From: a bacterium
GTDB lineage: Bacteria; SM23-31; JAUVVT01
NCBI GenBank assembly: GCA_030616165.1
Contig: JAUWXV010000147.1
Coordinates: forward strand, 1-9,406
Length of the DNA stretch: 9,406 nucleotides
Reading direction: 5' to 3'
The notes under the pieces were generated by a model, which was given only the letters and a program-made list of their open reading frames with translations, was not told the origin of the DNA and did not search any database. Below are positions 1 to 6,175 of this stretch, piece after piece (position 1 is the stretch's first letter; each line of letters begins with the position of its first letter). The translations under genes were made by a program, and so were the position numbers.

Positions 1-20
1 AAAAAATACTTTTAAAAATC

Positions 21-49
21 TTGACATTTATTTATATTATTATTAATAT
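21..49 (+). promoter_or_regulatory. Probable sigma-70-type promoter of the HU gene
   Basis: A perfect -35 hexamer TTGACA (21-26) is followed after 17 bp by TAATAT (44-49), which matches TATAAT at 4 of 6 positions. The spacing is ideal and the next plus-strand gene is the HU gene at 207. This implies a 5' untranslated leader of about 150 nt. The surrounding sequence is so AT-rich that the exact -10 is uncertain; TATTAA-like alternatives overlap. Confidence 0.5.
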
Positions 50-71
50 TGCAAAAATAAAAATAATAATA

Positions 72-108
72 TTAACATTTTAATCCTAAAACATTACGAG
101 AATGTTAA
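72..108 (+). promoter_or_regulatory. Competing hairpins in the HU 5' leader
   Basis: The segment AATGTT (101-106) can pair with AACATT at 90-95 (6 bp stem, 5-nt loop ACGAG). It can also pair, as AATGTTAA (101-108), with TTAACATT at 72-79 (8 bp stem, 21-nt loop). The two foldings share one arm and exclude each other. Both are AT-rich and could be chance pairings in a low-GC leader. No known riboswitch is recognised. Confidence 0.25.
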
Positions 109-159
109 AATCTATTATTAGAAATGGTGGAAAAGTTAAATCATGCGGGGGATGATCAG

Positions 160-210
160 ATGATAGAGGTATCAATGATATTTCATTTAAACAGGAGGAA
201 AAAATCATGA
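160..210 (+). CDS. Possible 16-codon leader peptide overlapping the HU start
   Basis: An ATG at 160 opens a frame reading MIEVSMIFHLNRRKKS and ends with TGA at 208-210. That stop overlaps the HU start codon in an ATGA arrangement. A G-rich run (GCGGGGG, 145-151) lies 8 nt upstream and could act as a weak Shine-Dalgarno. The Arg-Arg codons AGG AGG near its end are themselves the Shine-Dalgarno of HU, so leader translation would directly affect HU initiation. No homologue is recognised and a chance ORF of this length is quite possible. Confidence 0.25.
   Translation: MIEVSMIFHLNRRKKS
193..198 (+). promoter_or_regulatory. Ribosome binding site of HU
   Basis: AGGAGG lies 8 nt before the ATG at 207. 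It is the strongest Shine-Dalgarno in the window, as expected for a highly expressed nucleoid protein, and it fixes the HU start. Confidence 0.85.
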
Positions 211-458
211 ACAAAGGACAATTAATTTCAGAAGTAGCAAAGAAGACCCGTTTAACTAAAAAAGATACCGCAAATGCTGTAAATGCTATTGTTGAGACCA
301 TTAAGAAAAACGTAAAAAATGGCGTAACATTAGTTGGATTTGGAACTTTTAAAGTTTCGAGAAGAAAAGCAAGAACTGGCAGGAATCCTCAAACAGGTGA
401 AAAGATTAAGATTAAGGCAAAGAATGTTGTTAAGTTTAAACCTGGAAAAGGGCTTTAA
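207..458 (+). CDS. hup: HU-family DNA-binding protein
   Basis: HU/IHF-family histone-like protein. As a dimer it binds and bends DNA and compacts the nucleoid. The 83 residues show the full fold. The N-terminal helices include the typical start MNKGQLISEVA. The family signature follows: GFGTF at 44-48, then RKARTGRNPQTGE at about 53-65, which contains the RNP (59-61) of the DNA-embracing arm with its intercalating proline P61. It ends AKNVVKFKPGKGL, whereas typical HU proteins of about 90 residues continue with a short final helix after KPGK; here that helix is nearly absent. I see no continuation in another frame after the stop, so this looks like a natural end and not a frameshift. HU homodimer is more likely than IHF on overall sequence. 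It has its own promoter and strong RBS and appears monocistronic. Confidence 0.95.
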   Translation: MNKGQLISEVAKKTRLTKKDTANAVNAIVETIKKNVKNGVTLVGFGTFKVSRRKARTGRNPQTGEKIKIKAKNVVKFKPGKGL

Positions 459-470
459 TCTATTTTAAGT

Positions 471-505
471 TGTGTTTTAAAAATGGTGAAAATTTTTAAA
501 ACATA
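471..505 (+). terminator. AT-rich hairpin after HU, possible transcript end
   Basis: Starting 12 nt after the HU stop, GTTTTAAAAAT (474-484) pairs perfectly with ATTTTTAAAAC (492-502) around a 7-nt loop. The stem extends by three more pairs, one a G-U wobble. The position suits an mRNA 3' end, but the stem is poor in GC and no clean T-tract follows, so a classical intrinsic terminator is not proven. Confidence 0.4.
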
Positions 506-532
506 ATAAATGAAAATTGCAATGCGAAAAAA

Positions 533-565
533 TGTCACTGCGAGTTCCGAGGACTCGCAGTGACA
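533..565. repeat. REP-like perfect hairpin
   Basis: TGTCACTGCGAGT (533-545) and ACTCGCAGTGACA (553-565) form a perfect 13 bp stem with a 7-nt loop. The TGTCA...TGACA ends and the GCGAG core belong to the widespread REP-type palindromes with TGTCATT/AATGACA ends, of which three more loci occur in this window. It lies between HU and the MBL-fold gene. It lacks a T-tract, so repeat is a better description than terminator, although it would fold in RNA. Confidence 0.75.
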
Positions 566-649
566 AACAAGCAATATTATATATTAATGATTCTATTTGA
601 ATAACTTTTTGTTTACATATAGTTTAAAAATTATATCGCAATTTTTTAT

Positions 650-655
650 GGAGAT
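650..655 (+). promoter_or_regulatory. Ribosome binding site of the MBL-fold gene
   Basis: GGAGAT lies 5 nt before the ATG at 661 and supports that start, which is also the one that gives a complete signal peptide. Confidence 0.6.
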
Positions 656-660
656 ATAAA

Positions 661-1398
661 ATGTACAAATTATCAATTTTAGTTAATGTTTTCATTTTGG
701 TTTTTACCTTTGTGTCTTTTGCCCAAGGAAAATATGAGACGGATATTATTAAAACCTCTGCCGGAGAGTTGAAGATTACATTTATAGGTCATGGTACTCT
801 GATGTTTACCTTTGGCAGTAAAATTATCCATGCTGACCCTGTGGGCGGATATGCAGATTATGCTAAACTTCCGAAAGCAGACATCATCCTAATAACCCAT
901 GAACACGGCGACCATCTTGACCAAAAAGTATTAGAGATTCTCCGCACTGAGAAAACTGCACTTGTTTTGACCGAAACCTGCGCAGAAAAGGTAAAGGGCG
1001 GAATTGTAATGAAAAATGGAGATGTCAAAACCGTTGAAGGATTGAAAATAGAAGCAGTGCCTGCATATAATATAGTCCACATGCGCAGTAAAGGGAATCC
1101 ATACCATCCAAAAGGGATTGGCAATGGCTACATAATCACATTTGGCGACAAGAGAGTTTATGTTGCTGGTGACACGGAAAATACTCCAGAAATGAAAAGA
1201 TTAGAGAATATAGACGTTGCGTTTTTGCCGATGAACCTGCCCTATACTATGACCCCCGAGATGGCAGCAGATGCCGCAAGGGCTTTAAAGGTGAAAATTC
1301 TTTATCCTTATCACTTTGGTAACACAGATACGTCTGAACTTGTTAATTTGCTGAAGGGGAACAAGGAGATTGAGGTTCGAATACGAAATATGAGATAA
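661..1398 (+). CDS. Secreted MBL-fold metallo-hydrolase (UlaG-like)
   Basis: Metallo-beta-lactamase-fold hydrolase of the broad UlaG-like/lactamase_B_3 group; the substrate cannot be deduced. Residues 1-21 form a Sec signal peptide (short basic start with K3, hydrophobic stretch, likely cleavage after SFA-21), so the enzyme is exported. There is no lipobox cysteine. The mature chain starts the fold with FIGHGTLMF (41-49). The metal-binding motif HEHGDH is intact (H80, H82, D84, H85). A further ligand-type aspartate lies in AGDTE (D171) and a late histidine in YPYHFG (H218), the usual position of the last ligand. At 245 residues it is full length for the family. The metal ligands suggest an active hydrolase, perhaps on a phosphoester, lactone or similar ester in the periplasm. 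It stands alone between a REP hairpin and a gene remnant, so context gives no clue to substrate. Confidence 0.88.
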   Translation: MYKLSILVNVFILVFTFVSFAQGKYETDIIKTSAGELKITFIGHGTLMFTFGSKIIHADPVGGYADYAKLPKADIILITHEHGDHLDQKVLEILRTEKTALVLTETCAEKVKGGIVMKNGDVKTVEGLKIEAVPAYNIVHMRSKGNPYHPKGIGNGYIITFGDKRVYVAGDTENTPEMKRLENIDVAFLPMNLPYTMTPEMAADAARALKVKILYPYHFGNTDTSELVNLLKGNKEIEVRIRNMR

Positions 1399-1425
1399 TT
1401 AATCTAAACGAGAAGGGAAAATTAA

Positions 1426-1509
1426 CCGCAGAGGCGCAGAGAGACAAAGAGAGAAAATATTTTAACAGAAAAAATTATCGGTGCAGTTATTGAAGTGCAT
1501 GAAACATAA
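1426..1509 (+). pseudogene. Remnant of a GxxExxY-family gene
   Basis: The frame beginning at 1426 reads PQRRRETKRENI and then LTEKIIGAVIEVHET before a stop at 1507-1509. The part LTEKIIGAVIEVH matches the conserved start of GxxExxY-family proteins, small proteins of unknown function that normally continue after EVH with a glycine- and leucine-rich segment and about 100 more residues. The preceding RRR-ET-RE run matches their usual charged N-terminus, often encoded by an accgcagaggcgcagag-type sequence. Here there is no start codon in frame (TAA at 1423-1425) and everything after EVH is gone. I infer a decayed gene of which only the first ~28 codons survive. Recognition is from memory of the family, not from a search. 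Confidence 0.6.
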
Positions 1510-1562
1510 AAATTTGAATAAGGGTAAAAATTAATATATTTAAGAACAACAAGGGAAAGATT

Positions 1563-2327
1563 ATGGAGACAATTAAAATCATGCCCTGCCTTGATATGAA
1601 AGAGGGGAGGGTTGTTAAGGGTATTCATTTCGTGGATTTGAAAGATGTCGGTGACCCAGTAGAAAATACCGAACTTTATCAGGAGGAGGGTGCCGATGAA
1701 CTGGCTATGTTAGATATAGCAGCCACTGTTGAAAATCGAAAAACCAGACTTGAATGGGTTAAAAATGTATCTTCAGTAATTACTATACCGCTGACGGTTG
1801 GTGGAGGTATTTCCAGTTTAGAAGACATTGAATCAGTCCTCGAGGCTGGTGCCGATAAAATATCGATGAATAGTGCCGCCATCAAAAATCCCGACCTCAT
1901 CAGGAGGGCATCCGAGAAGTTCGGTACTGAGAAGATTACCATTGCGATAGACGGAAGGAGAAATAAAGAGATGCCATCGGGATTTGAACTTGTAGTTTCT
2001 GGTGGGACCAGGCCGGTTGGGAAAGATGCCATAGCCTGGGCTAAAGAGTGTCAGGAACTGGGTGCCGGTGTGATTCTCCCCACCAGTATGGATGGTGATG
2101 GTACCCAGGCTGGCTACGACTTAGAATTTACAGGGGCTATCTCAGATGTTGTTGATTTACCGGTGGTGGCTTCCGGTGGCGCTGGAAGGCTGGAACATTT
2201 TTATGAGGCAGTAGTCCAGGGCGGAGCACAGATTTTATTAGCGGCTTCGGTTTTTCACTTTCGCATCCACAGCATTAGAGAAGTTAAAGAGTACCTGCGG
2301 GACAAGGGTCTGAAGGTAAATCTTTAA
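1563..2327 (+). CDS. hisF: HisF-type imidazole glycerol phosphate synthase cyclase subunit
   Basis: HisF is a (beta/alpha)8 barrel that, with ammonia from HisH, converts PRFAR to imidazole glycerol phosphate and AICAR in histidine synthesis. The two catalytic aspartates are present (D11 in PCLD, D130 in AID), as are K19 and the phosphate loops VGGG (79-82) and SGGAG (204-208). The 254-residue length is normal. Compared with Thermotoga maritima HisF as I remember it, two of the four ammonia-gate residues differ: R5 is K5 and E167 is V170, while E46 and K99 are kept. The following motif reads PTSMDGDG instead of LTSIDRDG. No hisH, hisA, hisI or other his gene is in the window. A weak AAGGGA (1551-1556) precedes the ATG. 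The gene looks richer in G+C than its neighbours. It is a HisF homologue with confidence; whether it serves histidine synthesis is less certain. Confidence 0.88.
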   Translation: METIKIMPCLDMKEGRVVKGIHFVDLKDVGDPVENTELYQEEGADELAMLDIAATVENRKTRLEWVKNVSSVITIPLTVGGGISSLEDIESVLEAGADKISMNSAAIKNPDLIRRASEKFGTEKITIAIDGRRNKEMPSGFELVVSGGTRPVGKDAIAWAKECQELGAGVILPTSMDGDGTQAGYDLEFTGAISDVVDLPVVASGGAGRLEHFYEAVVQGGAQILLAASVFHFRIHSIREVKEYLRDKGLKVNL

Positions 2328-2612
2328 CCTTCAAGATATGACGCACCGATACAGAATGAATAATCTATAAAAAGTTCCTTATAATAACTAATTTATTGAT
2401 ATATTAAGATTGCCATAATACTCCTCATCTTATAATCGGTTTTCTACAGATTCTGATAAAAGATGCCTAAGATTTTAAATTTTACGAAAATTTTATTAAA
2501 TTTAATAGATAATTTTTGAAAGAGTTATTTCATAATAATAGTCTTATTAATGAGTGAAATATAAATTAAAAATTAATAAAAGCATCAATAATACAAATTT
2601 AACGGCAAACTT
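2328..2612. other. Non-coding AT-rich spacer
   Basis: These 285 bases between hisF and the permease gene hold no convincing ORF and no ATPase gene. One possible promoter is TTGCCA (2410-2415) and a perfect TATAAT (2431-2436), but the 15 bp spacing is short. AAATTTT at 2477-2483 pairs with AAAATTT at 2487-2493, and a 12-bp palindrome ATTAAATTTAAT lies at 2495-2506. Such structures are expected by chance in sequence this AT-rich. I see no intrinsic terminator for hisF. Confidence 0.5.
2410..2436 (+). promoter_or_regulatory. Weak candidate promoter of the permease-fusion gene
   Basis: TTGCCA and TATAAT are separated by 15 bp, in the gap upstream of the permease gene. The -10 is perfect, the -35 matches 4 of 6 positions, and the spacing is shorter than the usual 16-18. 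The start codon lies about 175 nt downstream. Confidence 0.25.
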
Positions 2613-5600
2613 ATGGAAATTTTAGAAATAGCAAAATATGAATTTATGCTTTTGAGGCGCAGTATGCGCTTTAAGATAATGACTTTGCTCTATATAGCTG
2701 TAATCGGCGTAGTTAATGTAGTAATAGCCTTTTTTAATCGAAATGGCGTAAGTCCTATGATAACATCACTTTCCTCTTTCCCTTCGTATATTTCAAGTTA
2801 TCTATTCTCTTTTATTTCTGCAGTGACTATTCCATTTATAATCGGGAATTTTCTAATCGATGATAGAAAGATAAGAGTAGATGGAGTGATTTACTCCAAA
2901 CCGGCTTCAAGTTTAAAGTATATAATCGGAAAATTTATCGGTTCCGTATCGACTTTGATAACTATATCTCTGATTATAATGTTTATCTCTTCAGTTATCC
3001 AGATAACTATTGCAGTTAGACCATATAGAATTGTTCCGTATATCACTTCGTTTCTTCTTATTTGTTTACCAACTATTATTTTTCTCTCAGGGCTTGTATT
3101 TGCTTTAAATTTCATATTAAAAAACAGGCTTATAGTTTTTTTAATTGTGGTTGGATTTTCAATCTTTTCTATATTCATTATAGGTGAAAGAGGTTTTAGA
3201 CTTTTAGATTTTCCTGCCATTACACTCCCCCTTAATCCATCCGATATTATGGGTTATGGGAATATTAATAACGAAATTATCCAGAGAACTGCGTACATAT
3301 TTACCGGTTTATCCCTGGTTTTACTATCTGCTGTATTTCCTTATCGGCTTTCAGAAAGAAAATTTTTAAGCCTGAAAATGCTTATTATTTCTATTATTAT
3401 TGCTTTTATTCCTGTTTTTCTTTTTAAAAGCATCATAAATAATTTATATAAAGATAAAGAAAAAAGAATAAATACCTTAACAGCGCAAGATAAGTACTCA
3501 GGATTTCCACTTGTTAAAATTGACCATTATGATATGAATGTTGAATTATTTCCGTCAAAACACAGCCTGAAAGCGGATGTGAAGATGGATTTATCCACAC
3601 AACAAGAAAACAACCTGGACAAAGCAGTTTTCCTTTTAAATTCCGGCTTAAAGATAACCAGACTCACCGATGAAAATAATAATGACATTCCATACGAGCG
3701 GGAATATTCCATTCTGGCAATAGATTTTGAAAATTCAAGTACTCCACCAAAACAGATAAATATCTCCTATGAAGGAGAGATAAATGAAAACAGTTTTTAT
3801 CTCCTTGACAAGAGAAAAGGGAAAAAGATGTTGGATTTTGCAGGCTTAAAAACCCCAGAATTAAGATGGAATTTCGGGGAATGCTCAACCTGGCTCGGCA
3901 GGGGATGTATATTTCTTATTCCCGAATCGAAATGGTATCCTGTGCCGGGTGTTGACTACAAAGAAAACATAAGAATATCAAAAGAGTCAAACTTTGCAAC
4001 ATCGGAGATTTCCGTTACTGTTCCTGAAAAATACAAAGCGGTTACCCAGGGTTCTCTAATCAATACAGAAAAAGAAAAGAATAAAGCAATATATATATAT
4101 AAATCGGATAATCCTGTTCCACAGTTTTCGATAAATGCCGGGGAATATATAGTAAAGCATATCGAAGTTGACAGTATAGATTTTTATGCATATTACAGTT
4201 CTGTTCACAGGAAATATGCCGAATTTTTTTCAGATTCCACTGCAATACAGGATGGTATCAAAGAGTTAAAGGATTGGATAACAGACGAAACTTTGTTGAA
4301 TTATCCCTATTCTTCATTTTCTCTCGTTGAGATTCCGCTCGATTTCAGAGCATATAACGAAACTTATGAAGATTTTAATCCCATGGTACAGCCGGGAGTC
4401 ATAATGATATACGAGAACAATATTAATCTTGCAGATGTACAGTATCTCATGTATCATAGAAATAATGAAAATCAGGCAAAAAATAGAGGAGAGCATTTTG
4501 ATTCATATAACAGGAAGAAAGAATATTTTAAAAGATACATTGCCTCAAATCTTGCCTTCAGTTATAGGTTCGGCGGAAGGGATCAATCCAACGGAGATTG
4601 GGGGAGTAATTTTTTAAATGTTATGACTGAATACTGGGGATTTCAAATAGGCAGTAAAGAGAGGCAGTCAAGTTTGATAAGGAAAGGTATTAACAGGCAG
4701 ATTCCGTTTTTATTGGGGGGACAAAATGATGCAGTATTTCTATACAACAAATCACAGTTATATGATGCTGTTGAGACAAAACCGCTTATAGAATTCTCAC
4801 CCGAGGAAGACGACATCTTATATGACCGCGCTATGCAGTTAAAATGTCCTGCTATTATGAGTTCCCTATGCTATGAAATCGGGGAAGATAAATATAAAGA
4901 GATTATATCCGGGTTTCTTGAAAAATATAGATATAAGAACCCATCTCTTGAAGATTTTAAAATTTTTGCTGAAGAAACTTCAGGTAAAAACTTAGATTCC
5001 TTTTTCGAGCAATGGCTCGAGACTCCTCTTCTTGCAGGATATACCATAACAAAAGCAGAGGCATATCCTCTAATAACAAAGGAGATAAAAATCCAGTATC
5101 AGATGAAGGTCAGGGTGAGAAACTGGGAGGAAGGTCATGGAAATATCAGAGTCCGCTTTATAACCGAAAAAGACAACATTGATAGATATGTTCCTTTTGA
5201 ATCGTTCGAAGAAAAAGAGATAGGGGTTGTTGTTCCAGATAAACCGAGGTCGGTTGAAGTTAACACAATATTTTCCAAAAACTGGACATCGCCAAGATTT
5301 ATTTATACACTGCCGGAAAAACCGATGAATGCTCCTCCGTTTGATGGAGCAAAAACCGTTGAACCTGAGGAATCTGAAGAAATTATCGTTGATGACCAGG
5401 ACGAAGGTTTTTCAATTGTCAATCTAAAAAAAGACCGATTCAGGATTTTTGGACAAGAAGAAAATGGTTCAAATATTAGGGAAGGAGTGGATGGTGCATC
5501 TCTTTCAATAGATAGAATTGGCAATTGGACAAGATTTTATCACTGGCTATCTTTCGGAAAATTCAGGAATTCTATGATTGTAAAAAATAAGGGAAAAGGC

Positions 5601-5906
5601 AACACATACGCTGTCTGGAAGACTATAATACCTGAAGATGATTTTTATGAAACATACATTTTTATTAACAATTATACCAGAAACACACAATTTGTCGGAG
5701 AAAGAATAGGAAGTGTTTTTTATATTACAGTTGTTCACAGTGCCGGTGAAGAGAACGTTGAAATAAAAACATCCCGTGATATGGATGGATGGCATTATCT
5801 CGGTGCGTTTGAATATAATAAAGGAGATACAGCGGAGATAAGGCTTTCTGATAGATGTGATGGTGCGGTGATTGCCGATGCAGTCAAGTGGGTTCCTGCA
5901 GATTAG
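2613..5906 (+). CDS. ABC-2-type permease fused to an inactive M1-like peptidase and a golvesin-type domain
   Basis: Membrane protein of 1097 residues. Residues 1-275 resemble an ABC-2-type permease, with about seven hydrophobic segments (roughly 22-41, 59-81, 105-130, 143-168, 172-191, 226-243, 256-275). Basic residues in the alternate loops put the N-terminus inside and everything after segment 7 outside. Residues ~300-820 follow the M1 aminopeptidase plan: beta-rich start KIDHYDMNVELFP, YPYSSFSLVEIP (564-575) before the expected GAMEN site, and FFEQWLETP (797-805). The catalytic motifs are lost: the GAMEN region is replaced (about 576-595) and the HEXXH position reads SNLAF (645-649). Residues ~920-1097 resemble the golvesin/xanthan-lyase C-terminal domain (VWKT...GWHYLGAF...IADAVKWV). 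Permease-M1 fusions are known, usually beside an ATPase gene; none is here. Likely role: an outward sensing or binding module on a transporter (inference). No Shine-Dalgarno is visible before the ATG. Confidence 0.85.
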   Translation: MEILEIAKYEFMLLRRSMRFKIMTLLYIAVIGVVNVVIAFFNRNGVSPMITSLSSFPSYISSYLFSFISAVTIPFIIGNFLIDDRKIRVDGVIYSKPASSLKYIIGKFIGSVSTLITISLIIMFISSVIQITIAVRPYRIVPYITSFLLICLPTIIFLSGLVFALNFILKNRLIVFLIVVGFSIFSIFIIGERGFRLLDFPAITLPLNPSDIMGYGNINNEIIQRTAYIFTGLSLVLLSAVFPYRLSERKFLSLKMLIISIIIAFIPVFLFKSIINNLYKDKEKRINTLTAQDKYSGFPLVKIDHYDMNVELFPSKHSLKADVKMDLSTQQENNLDKAVFLLNSGLKITRLTDENNNDIPYEREYSILAIDFENSSTPPKQINISYEGEINENSFYLLDKRKGKKMLDFAGLKTPELRWNFGECSTWLGRGCIFLIPESKWYPVPGVDYKENIRISKESNFATSEISVTVPEKYKAVTQGSLINTEKEKNKAIYIYKSDNPVPQFSINAGEYIVKHIEVDSIDFYAYYSSVHRKYAEFFSDSTAIQDGIKELKDWITDETLLNYPYSSFSLVEIPLDFRAYNETYEDFNPMVQPGVIMIYENNINLADVQYLMYHRNNENQAKNRGEHFDSYNRKKEYFKRYIASNLAFSYRFGGRDQSNGDWGSNFLNVMTEYWGFQIGSKERQSSLIRKGINRQIPFLLGGQNDAVFLYNKSQLYDAVETKPLIEFSPEEDDILYDRAMQLKCPAIMSSLCYEIGEDKYKEIISGFLEKYRYKNPSLEDFKIFAEETSGKNLDSFFEQWLETPLLAGYTITKAEAYPLITKEIKIQYQMKVRVRNWEEGHGNIRVRFITEKDNIDRYVPFESFEEKEIGVVVPDKPRSVEVNTIFSKNWTSPRFIYTLPEKPMNAPPFDGAKTVEPEESEEIIVDDQDEGFSIVNLKKDRFRIFGQEENGSNIREGVDGASLSIDRIGNWTRFYHWLSFGKFRNSMIVKNKGKGNTYAVWKTIIPEDDFYETYIFINNYTRNTQFVGERIGSVFYITVVHSAGEENVEIKTSRDMDGWHYLGAFEYNKGDTAEIRLSDRCDGAVIADAVKWVPAD

Positions 5907-5971
5907 ATATGTATAAAAATAAATATTTTTACCAAAAACTCTGGCAATTTTCAGGATTAGAAGCTAAAAAT

Positions 5972-6007
5972 AAAAAAGCAGTATATTTAAAATATACTGC
6001 TTTTTTT
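5972..6007. terminator. Bidirectional Rho-independent terminator
   Basis: GCAGTATATT (5978-5987) pairs perfectly with AATATACTGC (5991-6000) around a 3-nt loop. Six A precede and seven T follow (6001-6007), so the structure is an intrinsic terminator read from either side. It lies 65 nt after the permease-fusion stop and serves the convergent arrangement with the rhomboid gene. Confidence 0.9.
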
Positions 6008-6045
6008 GGAGGCACTACTTTGGCTATTGGTGAGTTCCCTCCAAA
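6005..6045. repeat. Inverted repeat overlapping the terminator T-tract
   Basis: TTTGGAGG (6005-6012) and CCTCCAAA (6038-6045) are perfect complements with 25 nt between. The left arm uses the last Ts of the terminator, so the two foldings partly compete. No function is recognised. Confidence 0.45.
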
Positions 6046-6175
6046 TTTATAAGTAAAATAATCCTAACTTTACAGCATTTTTTTGTAAAATAGTTCAATT
6101 GATTATAATATTCCTATTCATAGTATCGGCTTATATTTGATTTTCTTTAATATTTTTTTAAAATTTTTTAAAAAA

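Noticed and set aside
533-565. Intrinsic terminator of HU
   Set aside because: The stem is strong but no T-tract follows, and the sequence belongs to the REP family.
597-623. Promoter for the MBL-fold gene (TTGAAT and TATAGT)
   Set aside because: The spacing is only 15 bp and both boxes are imperfect in very AT-rich sequence, so it is not distinguishable from background.
1422-1628. Minus-strand open frame of 68 codons ending in SLFVSLRLCG
   Set aside because: It is the complement of the GxxExxY remnant and the hisF 5' end. The SLRLCG tail is the usual false peptide from the reverse of the accgcagaggcgcagag sequence.
1679-2032. Minus-strand open frame of 117 codons inside hisF
   Set aside because: Antisense shadow of a conserved gene, with a composition rich in Ser and Pro typical of reversed coding sequence.
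3591-3599. Perfect DnaA-box sequence TTATCCACA
   Set aside because: It lies inside the permease-fusion coding region with no cluster of boxes around it, so chance is the simplest explanation.
4086-4102. TA dinucleotide run
   Set aside because: Short run that keeps the reading frame (encodes IYIYK) with no sign of slippage or repeat expansion.
4536-4640. Active M1 aminopeptidase site
   Set aside because: The HEXXH position reads SNLAF and the GAMEN region is replaced, so an active zinc peptidase is not supported.
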